Translations under genes and position numbers: made by a program | The notes under the pieces: generated by a model | Seen by the model: only the letters and a program-made list of their open reading frames with translations | The model's database searches: none | Told to the model about the DNA's origin: nothing | Part shown: positions 48,740-59,979 of the stretch, piece by piece | Numbering within the stretch: position 1 is the stretch's first letter | Layout of the letters: each line of letters begins with the position of its first letter | DNA from: Oxytricha trifallax | Taxonomy: Eukaryota; Ciliophora; Spirotrichea; Sporadotrichida; Oxytrichidae | NCBI GenBank assembly: GCA_000711775.1 | Contig: ARYC01018440.1 | Location: 1 to 64,000 of the forward strand | Reading direction: 5' to 3' | DNA length: 64,000 nucleotides

Positions 48740-50650
48740 AAATCTAGTGGCTGCTCTTCTCCACCATTTATTATGCAATTACCATAAGATTTTGAAAGAA
48801 AAGATCAGCTAATTGCACAGTAAGGTGTATATTAGCATATTTCCTTGGGATGACTACTTTGTGTATCATTTGGAAATCTGTAAAATATTTTTTAATTGGG
48901 TTCTTCTAATCCAATTCTGCACTGGGAAATCATAGTTTTTGAGGTACTTGTAGTCCTTGTTTGATTTAGTGTATCCGTTGGTTAAAGAGCCTATGGAGAA
49001 ATCTGGCTCAAGCACTTTCGTTGACTTATCTTCAGTTTCAACTGATATTTTCATTTCATTAGGTCTTCCCTAAAACCAAACAATCATTTTTTTAATTCTG
49101 ATTCACCGAATATATAATCTTTCTAACGATTTCCAATAATCAGAGGCAGTGTAGTATTCTGCGCCGATATTAGAGCTATTCTCTTTTTGGTTTGACTAGT
49201 ACCCTCACATATTTAGAAAAATTATAGCCCTTAAGATGCTCAACTTTATATTGGTGTTGATACCTATCTATCTTTCTCATTTCTTAAGCACTCAGGAAAG
49301 CATCATGATTGATACTTTAAATTTTAATAAACGGTTTATGATATTATAAGCGATATTATTTTATAAGAATGAGAATTTATTTAATTTTTAATAATTTTTT
49401 TTCAATATTGTAATTCAAAATAATGTCATTTTATAATTTTTATGCCATTATATTATCTTAAATATCTTTTAAATTGATAAATTCTTATTTAATTAAATCA
49501 GGTAAAATTTAATAGTTAAATATAGCTTTCAATTTTTAATTAAATTTAATTAGGGTTGTGATTGAAGTAAAGATCTAACCAACTTTTATAAAGAGTAAGG
49601 GCTTCAGTAATCATGTCAATCTTAGTTTGCATAAGATCATCTAATTCGCTAACTCCAATGATTTAACCGACTTGAGCTGGTTCATAAATTGCTTCAATGT
49701 TTACTCTTACTCCCTCATGATAGTTTATTTTGAGTAGTATCCATAAAAACAAGCCATTCTTTATTTCATAAATCCAGTTTGTTTTCAAACACGAACGTAT
49801 ATATAAAAATTTAATTTTAAATTCAAGAAAGACTCGTAAACTACATTTCTGTATAGTTATATCTTTAGTACAACTGCAGGTAGAAGACATTTACTAGACA
49901 TACCCTCGGGAAATAGTTTAGGTTTGGGCACTTGTAATACACTTCATAGCTGAATTATTCAATCATAAAGTTTATTCACTAGTAAATATTTATTAATTAA
50001 ACTTTTTGATTAAACAGCTTTAACACTTCTAATATGACTTATGTTTTAATTAACACTTTGATTGAATTTATGAAAGGAAATACTCAAAACTTTTATGCTT
50101 AACATTTGTTAGGGGATCCTTATATCACATGCAGTTCAGCCGTTTTTAATTAGAGTTACAAGTACATTGATATTTTATATCTTTCATCTGCTCTTTAAAC
50201 ACAGCTAAACGATTAATACATTTGCCAATTAGTACATGAGTGCAATATTAAAAATTACAGAAGCATTTTTTTTATAGTGTCTCACATATATAATTTAATG
50301 GAACTTCTTTAATTTTTCTCCAGTTTAGGGTTTTGCTTATTTCTTTAATGGACTACCAAGTCCTGTACTAGCAACCACAGTTGGTGTATTAATCATAATA
50401 GCATCATTATTAGTAGATTTTTTCCTATTGATTTCCTCTTAAAATTTTGGTTTAGTGCCATTTACAGATGTAGCATTGAACTTTATTTCCTAATTTGCAG
50501 CATAAATCATATCTCCTTTACTATAAACACATGTTTTATGAAAAATAATTACTTTATTTAAAATTTATTTTTACCTTGCATTTTTGGGGTAGATTTTTCA
50601 TCAATTTCAAGCTTTCCTTAATCTCTGATGAACTAATTTATATAAAAATA
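48740..50650 (-). CDS. NPL4: NPL4 (NPLOC4) homologue, ubiquitin-dependent p97 cofactor
   Basis: In known biology NPL4 with UFD1 recruits polyubiquitylated substrates to the CDC48/p97 ATPase, for example in ER-associated degradation. Here the N-terminal ubiquitin-like domain ends with a G-D-M-I-Y-A phrase (GDMIYAANQEIKFN near 50.5 kb). The NPL4/MPN-like core shows FMKQRMACFYGYYS followed, in the next frame, by HEGVRVNIEAIYEPAQVG (about 49.67-49.76 kb). The R-x-G-x-x-Y-G and V-x-A-I-Y-E-P-x-Q phrases are diagnostic of the family. The C-terminal part (48.87-49.05 kb) has EPDFSIGSLTNGYTK and NYDFPVQNW, like the NPL4 C-terminal FPxxNR phrase. One frame change lies within the core near 49730. Several introns are likely, including AT-rich 49.3-49.55 kb. 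Confidence 0.7.
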
Positions 50651-50851
50651 GACATAAATAAATATATTTCTTGAAAGTAAGGAATAAGTGGAAAGCTAAT
50701 AAACAGTCATTGAATGAGCCTTAAATAGCATTCTCAAACTTAATCATAATTTTTTAACCGCTATAATTAAACGATGCAAATGAATTTGGTTAGCCACTCT
50801 CTATCAAAAATATTTTCTTGTGGGAATTTAGTTCTGCAAATAATTTATGAA

Positions 50852-53056
50852 ATATTGCTAAAATACAATTGAATCGGGAAATTACAAAAATAAATACATA
50901 ACGTTCTTTCATTTAAATATAAACAGCCAAGTATTTTAGTGTATTATAAATCAAATTTGTGAGCAACTAAACAGGATTATATCCATCTGTTTAAACTGTT
51001 TAACTGTTTAAACTTTAATTATAATTATTATTTTATATTAAAATTTGATAAAATTAATTAATCTCACTAAACAGATAAACACACTAAGCAGGCCTCTATT
51101 AATCTGTATATCTGCTCAAAAAGATAAAGTGAGCAACTAAACACACTAAAAAGATGTCATAAATGTGTGTGTACTGTTTAATGTTTGTAAATGTAATGAG
51201 CAACTAAATATACTAAACAGATCAGGTGATTTGTATTTATTACTTTAATTTACTTTAAATAAATTAGTAGTTAAAAAATTTAATCTTCAAGGAAATGGAC
51301 GAGGCTTACTCTATAATCTGAATTGCTTCAGCTAATACTAGTATTATAATCTTTTTCTAAGAATGCCACCAAAGAATTATAACTACAAGTCTCTGTTCAT
51401 TTAACAGATTACCTTAGCTAAGCAGTTTGACGATTAAACTGACCTAGAAAATGACATGAAAAAAGTCAAAAATTGCATTTCACATATTTAGATTTACCAA
51501 GATGAAGCAGAGATTAGATTGTTCATGTACGTGAATATTGTGCAAAACCACACAGGTCTTTATTGAAATTACTTTCAAACCAGTAATACAGTGGATTTAA
51601 GCTCTTTAAGCAAATACGGTATTTCTGCTACAAACACTGGCATTTCAAGAGAGGCAATTTTATTTGAAATGTGTCCAAATCTCTAGTTCATTTATAGGAA
51701 TGAGGAACAATATTAGAATCACTCACGGCCAATGTAGATCAATCAGTAAATACAGTCATTTGCATACAGCTCAAATGATCCCAAAGAGATTATGCTGGTT
51801 AAGTTCATATCACGGTTTCTAAATGGTAATTTCAAGAGTGTGCAACAATTTTACCGTAAGCATTGTGATGATTTGAGTGCACTTTGATAAAGTTACTGGA
51901 ACCAAAGATGAAGCAACATGCACTACTTATAAAAGAGGCAAATCTCCTAAACATCGAGTATATCTGTTAAAGAGGGAATCATGAAAAGAAAAGGTGCAAG
52001 AATGGAGGCTCGATGATTTTTACAAGATAGGATATGGAGAGGTTGTGAATGCATTGTAAAATGTGATAGTCAAGAAATAGCACTAAAAGATGAATGGAAT
52101 GTGGATCATAAGTGACATGCTGAAGGAAATATTCATTTGTGATGTTTTGGAGGACAGCGTCTCACACTTCTATGTAAAAGCAGCATTGGTAGATGTTTCC
52201 GCAGATAATGATGATGGATGAAATGAATCACTTGCACTTCTGGGAAAAAAGGTAAAATATAGCGAGAATGAAAAAGTTCATATAGGGGAGAAGCTTCACA
52301 GTCGATGTAAAGTATGGATAAACACATATGTCTTTCAAGAATACTTCAGTCATTATAACAACGAACGATCTGCCTTTATACGAGATGAGCAAAGTTAACT
52401 ATGACGCATTCATGGAGAGGATCACAGTGTGCAAACTATAAATGCAATCGTTTAGAAGAGATAATAGTTCCCATTCACCGGAGTGGATTTAGCAAGGCAT
52501 CTGTACAAGTGATATTTAGAGAGTAGCAAAGCAGATGAAACCCACGCGTACTCTGACGATGACATTAAAGAGGAAGGTAATCACGAGCAATTGGAGAGAA
52601 AGTCAAATGGATCATCAATGTCATTAGAATGAAGAGTATTTACTAATTTATTTAAAGTAAATTAAAGTAATAAATACAAATCACCTGATCTGTTTAGTAT
52701 ATTTAGTTGCTCATTACATTTACAAACATTAAACAGTACACACACATTTATGACATCTTTTTAGTGTGTTTAGTTGCTCACTTTATCTTTTTGAGCAGAT
52801 ATACAGATTAATAGAGGCCTGCTTAGTGTGTTTATCTGTTTAGTGAGATTAATTAATTTTATCAAATTTTAATATAAAATAATAATTATAATTAAAGTTT
52901 AAACAGTTAAACAGTTTAAACAGATGGATATAATCGTGCTTAGTTGCTCACAAATTTGATTTATAATACACTAAAATACTTGGCTGTTTATATTTAAATG
53001 AATGAACGTTTTGTATTTATTTTTGTAATTTCCCGATTCAATTGTATTTTAGTATT
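50852..53056. mobile_element. Long-TIR transposon with unidentified protein
   Basis: Inverted repeats of about 410 bp (50858-51272 and 52640-53052) flank one coding region on the plus strand. Outer ends read ATATTGCTAAAATACAATTG on the left; the right end matches from CTAAAATAC inwards. The arms contain several spaced copies of GAGCAACTAAACA-like motifs, possible transposase-binding repeats. Terminal sequence resembles the MITEs at 3.49 kb and 57.53 kb. The target duplication is unclear because the outermost bases differ. Arm identity is high, indicating recent activity. Confidence 0.85.
51366..52632 (+). CDS. Protein of the long-TIR element, family not recognised
   Basis: Starts ATG at 51363-51369 (MPPKNYNYKSLFIQQITLAK). 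The first part is an alpha-helical, mixed-charge segment. A one-base shift near 51888 leads into a second part containing EKVQEWRLDDFYKIGYGEVV, KMNGMWIISDMLKEIFICDV and KVWINTYVFQEYFSHYNNER. An acidic Asp/Glu-rich tail ends at a TGA near 52630. Five TGA codons occur in frame (after GLY, RES, DDG, QSQL and HLYK), and each would make acceptable sequence as Trp. No DDE catalytic triad, zinc finger or other transposase signature is evident by eye. As the only gene in a terminal-repeat element it is presumably the transposase or an essential partner. Confidence 0.55.
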
Positions 53057-53399
53057 AATGGTAAGAAATCTTATAAAAATGAAAAGTAAAGTTATGTAGA
53101 ATCCTGCGAGAGTGTATTATATTCAATAAACCTTTTAAATTGCTCAAAAGTTGCTTTCTGAAACTTTTAGAGACTTCATCAAAATTTTCTTTGATTGATC
53201 CGTATTTCGATTATTTAAGAAGTCCCATTTATTATATTACAGACACCTTCCAATAAAACGTGTATGTTTGTCAAATTAGTCTCTTAATGAACTAAGGAGT
53301 ATATCAGTAGAAGAGGGCATTTCTGATCACTTGCTGAGTATGGAGTTTTCATTTTTGATTAGCTTTTATAAGTCTAAAGGCTAAATATTTCCAGTTTTA

Positions 53400-54850
53400 A
53401 AGAAGTCAATGAGTCTTAAAAGTATGTCATAAAGTTTAAAAATAAATTTTTTAAGTTTTGTCGCCAAGACAATTTCCTCTTTTATTTTCAAATTGTTGAT
53501 AAGACTCCATTTAAGATTGGCTTATCTGTGAATCTATCAAATCTTTGTCAAAGCATTTAAAAGCTTCTTCAAAAGATATATTATCTTTTTAAATCCATCT
53601 ATTTATCTATTCGATGGCATCGTTTTCACAAATAAAATTATCATTGAAAGCTCCATTCTTACTCAATTTATAAGCACTTGATAAGTAAAAAAATTCCAGG
53701 ATATTTTGACAGTCCTAATTAGAGTTCAATTTTGTCCTTTTAATGAGAAAAGTTTTTCTTTAATTGGTTAGCTCAGATTTATGATTTTGTATTTGCCTTA
53801 AGAAGATTCAGTAAGCCATAAGAGTCCATCTTTGTTTTCATAAAATCTATTCAATGGTTCACGATAAGCGATTTTCTTGACAATATAAGCTTCAGTTATT
53901 TGATTTGCCGAATCTCTTGCACTCTCTTTTAATAGTATGAATATCTGTTGTTGGGTAGAAATTCTTTAGAGAAGCCTGACTCCGCTGTATCATTAGCAAT
54001 TAGCATAATTTTCATTCTTCCAACATCAGGAACATTACTTATTTTTGAAGCAGAGATTATACGAGCAACTACACTTATATGTCTTTAAGCATGTGGACTA
54101 ATATTTTCGCTCATTTTATCAAATATCATTTTATTATGCTTAGTTAATTCACCTTTGTTTACTTATAACCCAGACTTTATTCCTAAGTTCCTCAGGTCTT
54201 ACAGATTCATGCTTATCGATAGTTTTTAATGAATTATCACTTTAAACTCTCAAAATTTTCTCTACATTAAATTCATCTTGAAACAAAATCAGGAACACTG
54301 ATTTTTATATTTTATTTAAGATATTATTCAGCAACTTTCCTTGTTTTTATAGCTGCACCAAGCCCAGTACTTGGGTTCTCCTTTTATCGGGTTTAGTCTT
54401 TAATTTTTTGATTTAATTGATTTACACTAATTTTGAATTACTTAATAGCTGTGACTCCCTTTATTTTCTCATTTAAATCAAAAATAACAAATTTAAATTT
54501 TTATTTAATATTTTAAAGAAAATTATCAGCTATTAATTATAAATCCTTAATAAAAGCTATTTCTGTAAAACCACCTCTAACAATAAGAGATCCTACAAAA
54601 GACATTTCCTTAAAGATTTTTTCACCCTTTTTACTTTATCAGATAAAAATCTAAAATCCTATTCACATCCATACAATTTTACAGATAACTTTAGTTTTAC
54701 TGCAAATTTCTGATTGCTCAGAGTAATTTATTTTCACTTTGGGAATAATTCCAGAAGCTGGCTTAAAATCATATGGTGTAGTTTGAGCTCCCTTATTATG
54801 TGCAATTCTTGTTCTGTCAGGAAAAGCACTTACGAAATATATGACCACCA
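53400..54850 (-). CDS. Unidentified protein, several blocks
   Basis: The minus strand reads as protein in blocks. Near 54.72 kb: TTPYDFKPASGIIPKVKINY. At 53.92-54.17 kb: ISPHAQRHISVVARIISASK, then a block with ARDSANQITEAYIVKKIAYR and NKDGLLWLTES. At 53.40-53.71 kb: NDAIEQINRWIQKDNISFEE and AFKCFDKDLIDSQIS. The last block faintly resembles an EF-hand loop but lacks the central Gly, so calcium binding is not claimed. Blocks are in different frames. No family recognised; it may extend from about 53.1 to 55.1 kb. Confidence 0.45.
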
Positions 54851-55149
54851 TAAAAACAGCTCTCTTAATTATTTGCTTCTTTCACCTGGATTGGTTGCTC
54901 GCTATAATTTCATAGTGTTAAAAATCAAAGATGTTTCCAAATGCACTAATTATTTTTGCATCCAAAACTACCTAGTTTAATGTTAAGAAACCAAAAATTA
55001 AAAAAGTGAATCATTTATTTAACTTTAATTAGTAAAACTTCCTTTCCCAAAGATTTTGATGCGAATCTACCGCTTTCAAAAGCAGTTTTTTGTCTTTTGT
55101 GTTGGGATTTCAGGTTGCGGGTCTAAAGTGTAAATGAGAACTCAGTGCT

Positions 55150-57529
55150 CATTTTATTTTTATTTTTAATTAATTAAATTTGCTCTATCAAATCGCTAAA
55201 AATATTTTAACTTAACTAAAACAAATCCACTTAAGGATTTATATAAATCTAGATAATAAAAATATAAACAAATTAAGATTTATAAATTAAAAGTATAACA
55301 TTAAAAAAAGTTAAAATTTTTTATAATAAAATTTACAAAAGCAACTACTTCTATTTCTTTACCATCAAATAACACTTACAAGAGAAATATAGAGTGTAAA
55401 TTTATTTTGGTAACCATATTACCGTAATCAGCGTGGCTAAGACAAGTTTTTCTTTTAAGAACTTTGTAATTATATCAATTACCACCTAGTCAAATTTCAA
55501 TGAATTAGAAAAATAATCTATCTTTTGGTTAAGTGATTTTTAAAAATATAAGATTGTAATATTATAAATCTATTCAGTTTTATTATAATTCTTAAACCTC
55601 AGATACATTTTTTATTCATTAGTGACTTGGCTGACTTCCCCAATCTTCTCCACTAAAGCTCTCTGTATGAAGCAACGTTACTAACTACTTCTAGGAGAAG
55701 TTTATTTATTAATATGTAGTTTAGGTACTGATCAACTTTTAAGTTATCAATTAACTTTTAAATCTCAATGAATTGTGAAGGTAAATGATACAGACTTGTA
55801 AGTTTGCTTATAAATATATAAAAAGACTTATGAACTATTAATTATTGATTTATTAAAAGAAATTATTATCAAAATATAGAAAATATAAATAAATTTCAGC
55901 TCAAAGTCATTTCTTCTATTTTTTGTTGAACCAATTTTAAGTTTTTGTAATGAACTTATCACACCATTGTAATTCCAAAGTCCTTAACTATAACATAAAG
56001 TAAACAGGGTTACAAAGTAGTCAAGTCTGGTTGAAGAGTGTAAATTTTCATTTGGTTTATTGTTAAAAACTTTGAATCGCCAGAAAATGCAAAACCGCCC
56101 TTTTATTTTTAATGCTCTAAAGATTATAAATCTATAAATTCATTATATTAATCAAAAGATTATAAATATATAAATATTTATATATATATATATATATATT
56201 TATAAATTTTATATTAACACAAAAAGTTTAAATATAGTAGGCAATATATTTTAAAAGCAATAATTAAGTAGTTTTGCATTCTATATAAGAGAGTTTAATA
56301 ATATTATAATAATTTAAATTCCGGTATTCTTGGCACCACTCACAACTAAAAAGTGATAAATAATCTCCTCTCTCACTTAAAATTAAATTAGAAAGTGAAA
56401 ACTAATCGCCATAGAAATAACCACTATCAAGCCAACACCCAAAACATTTCAACTATAAGGATTTGTAAATATTTAACTGATAAAATAGCGTTATTTATTT
56501 TTTAAAATAAAATAAGTCAGCCCATTCAATTATATATTTATATGTGAATATTAATATGCCCTAAATTTCCGTGTATTATTCCTTTTTAATTTAGAATATT
56601 AAATAATATAATTTTAAAAAGCGAGAGTAACTTACAATTCAAAGTACAATAATTCCAATATTTGTAGAATCTAAACATTATTTTTATTTGTTATTTTTTT
56701 ATTATAGTTCTGATTACTTTAAGTTTTTATTAGATAAATTGATCCTTAATTATAGAGAGATTTAATTGCTTTAATTCTATTGCTAAAACTACATAAGATA
56801 TTAAAAAATTTTATAATAATATAATATTACATAATAAAATGATAAATTAGCTTTTTTTGAATTCTTATACTATTGAAATATATTATGGATATTTTTAATG
56901 AATGCTAAATATATATTAATCCAAAAATATCATTTGTAAATTTTGGTTCAGTTTTAGAAAAAGGAGAAGCTTAACCCACTTAATTAAAGTGTTTTATAAA
57001 TATTAATTTTTTGGGGTAAATTTTGCTTCTCATCCAGAGGTATTAGGTATCAATAGTAGAGGTTGCAATTATTTATCGAAGTTATTTTGTTATGAAATTT
57101 AAGAAAAATTATATAATACAATTTCAAAGTTGAATTAATAAATAAATTGTTAAAAATATTTTACATTATTGCTTAGTGTTTATAATTTAATTTAACTTAG
57201 ACCTTTTTCTCAAATAATTTTAATTTTTTCCTCACTTAGTGGAGTCGGCACAATTTGGATTAAAAAATAAAGAATTGCAAGTTTTCTATAACTAATTTTA
57301 TTGATCTTAGGTAACAGCGTTAGATATCATTTTTCTATACAAATCCATAAAATAATTATAAATTTTTGAAAGATAGTTTAATTAATCAAGTTATTCTTTT
57401 ATATAGAAATTTCAATATATAAAAGCTCTAAAAATTCTATTAAATTAATTAGTTTACTGATTATTTTTTTATATTAAATAATACAAATCTGTATCTCTAA
57501 AATGTTAGTTTATCTCTTATATTTTATTA
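55150..57529. other. AT-rich intergenic region
   Basis: More than 2 kb with no supported gene. Contains a TA-rich run at about 56170-56205. No rRNA or tRNA recognised. Confidence 0.45.
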
Positions 57530-58434
57530 ATATTGTTAAAATAGAATTGAATTGGGGAAATTGATAAATAAAAAAATAATTCAAATTATAAATATATATA
57601 ACTGCCACTAATTAGAAACCTCTGTAGATAAAATTTGGTTCACAATGCTTACAGTTAGATTTGCTTCTCAAAAGGATTTTTGACTCTTTTGACACCCTTG
57701 ACACCTTTGACACCTGTCAAAAGTCTGATTAAGATTAATTTAAATTAAAAATATTTATTAATTAACTTAATATTTGACACCTTTGACCCCTTTGACACCT
57801 GTCAAATTTATCTTTATTTTGACACCAGTGAGAGATAGACTCGAGGCTGAGATCGGTCTTAAAAAATCTACGAGAACTGGACTAATATAAAGAAAAACAA
57901 TCCCATTGCCAGAATCTTTGCAAACTTTCGTACTGAGAAATGAACCAGATCACTGTAATACTTAGCCTCTTGAACAATCAAAATTGGAAGAATGGGGAGA
58001 GCAAACCAGGAAAACCTATAGTGAGAGTGAAAAACTTGATAATAAGACTAAAAATGTTTAAATACTTCACAATATATTCATTACACTCTCCATCCATTTT
58101 AATATTTAATAAATTGCTAATATTCTTAAATACTATCACTGGTGTCAAAAACAAGATAAATTTGACAGGTGGTGTCAAAGGTGTCAAATTTTAAGTTAAT
58201 TAATAAATATTTATATTTGATAAATTAATCTATAATCAGACTTTTGACAGGTGTCAAAGGTGTCAAGGGTGTCAAAAGAGTCAAAAATCCTTTTGAGAAG
58301 CAAATCTAACTGTAAGCATTGTGAACCAAATTTTATCTACAGAGGTTTCTAATTAGTGGCAGTTATATATATTTATAATTTGAATTATTTTTTTATTTAT
58401 CAATTTCCCCAATTCAATTCTATTTTAACAATAT
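57530..58434. mobile_element. MITE or deletion derivative with iterated TIRs
   Basis: 905 bp with inverted repeats of about 280 bp. Outer ends read ATATTGTTAAAATAGAATTG and its complement. Inside each arm the unit TTTGACACC (with variants) is iterated, at 57694-57722 and 57774-57808 on the left and complementary on the right. TA flanks the left end and CA the right. Between the arms (about 57830-58070) lies a coding remnant, described separately. The outer ends match the elements at 3.49 and 50.85 kb. Confidence 0.85.
57829..58060 (+). pseudogene. Coding remnant inside MITE
   Basis: In the TAA/TAG=Gln code the plus strand reads LTPVRDRLEAEIGLKKSTRT, then RKTIPLPESLQTFVLRNEP and EQSKLEEWGEQTRKTYSESE before passing into the right arm. 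It has ordinary protein composition, a Trp codon and no TGA over about 75 codons, quite unlike the AT-rich arms. It could be a remnant of the element's own gene or captured host coding sequence. It does not visibly match the protein of the 50.85-kb element. Confidence 0.4.
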
Positions 58435-58555
58435 CATTTTAATAATTATTATAAAATACAAAAAAAAAATTAGAAACTAAAATTCATCCTTAATTAATTT
58501 TAATTAAACTGACAAGTTTAATTAAAATACTTTATTTTAAGAATAATTAATTATT

Positions 58556-58653
58556 AATTTATTTATTGAGCTGTAAATTATTACATTAATAAATTAATAA
58601 CAAATTTTTAAATTTGTTACTAATGTAATAATTTACAGCTCAATAAATAAATT
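58556..58653. repeat. Short perfect palindrome
   Basis: Arms of about 33 bp (58556-58588 and 58621-58653, containing TTGAGCTGTAAATTATTACA) are exact inverted copies, with a further small hairpin (CAAATTTTTAAATTTG) in the loop. It lies about 30 bp upstream of the next coding region. It could form a cruciform or, if transcribed, a hairpin. Confidence 0.8.
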
Positions 58654-58680
58654 AAAAATCATTAAATTAAAAAATTTAGA

Positions 58681-59974
58681 GTGTGGTCCTGCCATGACTT
58701 TTTAAATATGTTTAATAAAATAGATTACAAATTCTATGAGGGCACTGATGTGGGAAAGTTATTAATTCCCAACTCAAGCATCTCTAATCCAAAGGACGAT
58801 TATTCCCACCTCGAATGGAAAAACTCCAACAAAATAATCAAAAGTAAGAAGACTAAAATTTCTATTGATTTTGTGGAGAAAATATTGACGCAAGAAAAAA
58901 ACTTCGACTACAATAAATTCTTTCTGCAAGTGGATTTAGACAACTTAATTTCAGAAATCTAAAATATATACCTAAATAGCTTTAAATAAGTTAATGCTTA
59001 AATTGAAAGGTTTCTATGGACTAAGATAGGCCGACAAACTAAAGAACTCTAATAATACTTAAAAGACTTCACATAATAAATCAGAAACTTAACTCTTTAT
59101 TAAGATTTTAAAATAATTTGACTTAATCATAAAAATCCTGACACCAACTAACCAAAACTCCTTCTCTGGATCATGGTTTAAAGTTCGAGTTCAAAAATGA
59201 TATAATATTTTCTCCTTTAAATAAATTAAATATGGAAATTATTTGTAGCCATTCTAAATGGTTGTAACTATATAATCATGAGATATCATTAAGGAAAACT
59301 CATAAGATATAAGAAACCCTATTATTTCACAAGTGGCTAACGAAATGCTGTTATAACAGAATCCATTGACTAGGCGGAAGATCAACGTTAAGAGCTTGCA
59401 ATTTCACTAGGAAATGAAGGTACCTGTCAGCTCTCTGTAATTTAAGATATCATATAATAAGACATAGATTAGTATATTATATAGAACGGACCTCTTGCCT
59501 GATAAGATTTTGGACTTTAAAGAATATTCCATAGTTTGTTATAGATCATACAATTAATTTTCTCTTTCTGTTAACTAACTCTAATTATAATACAAAATAG
59601 AGCACCAAGAAATTACAAGTCTTTTAAGTTAGGTGCTATTCAAAAATGGTAGCAAGAAATACAATAACCTTTATGGAAATTATATTGCTGCAATAACAGT
59701 CCAAGATGCGATAAATATTCAGAACTATTTGATAACTTGAATATAAAAGGCTAAGGACTAATCAGTAAGTTTATTTGATAACTCAAAAAATACAATTAAG
59801 AAGATTCGAGAATTATCAATATCAAATTCTAGTACATGACAACAAAGTTTAGGAATAAAAATAATCACTCAAGTCTTTTAAATGCAAATAAAGGAAGAAA
59901 TTTGAAGAGATTCCTGACAAAGATAAAGACTAAGCCAAATGAAATCAGAGACAGAGTGAGAGTGAACTGACTCA
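58681..59974 (+). CDS. Unidentified protein, long frame with TGA codons
   Basis: A single frame reads from WSCHDFLNMFNKIDYKFYEG through TAA/TAG codons as Gln. The first TGA occurs after 147 codons (after QDFKII). The frame continues with protein-like sequence (NAVITESIDQAEDQRQELAI; AIQKWQQEIQQPLWKLYCC; GRNLKRFLTKIKTKPNEIRD), with further TGA codons after GPLA and SKFI and one near 59970. If TGA is Trp the protein exceeds 420 residues; if not, it is a 147-residue protein followed by decayed sequence. No ATG lies at the start of the frame (GTG at 58681), so the true start may be an upstream exon or a downstream Met. No domain recognised. Confidence 0.45.
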
Positions 59975-59979
59975 TAGTA

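Noticed and set aside
53500..53545. EF-hand calcium-binding loop
   Set aside because: FDKDLIDSQIS lacks the central Gly and has a wrong position for one ligand; only a faint resemblance.
56165..56205. Possible telomere or origin in TA-rich run
   Set aside because: Plain TA microsatellite; no telomeric C4A2 or C4A4 repeats found anywhere in the window.
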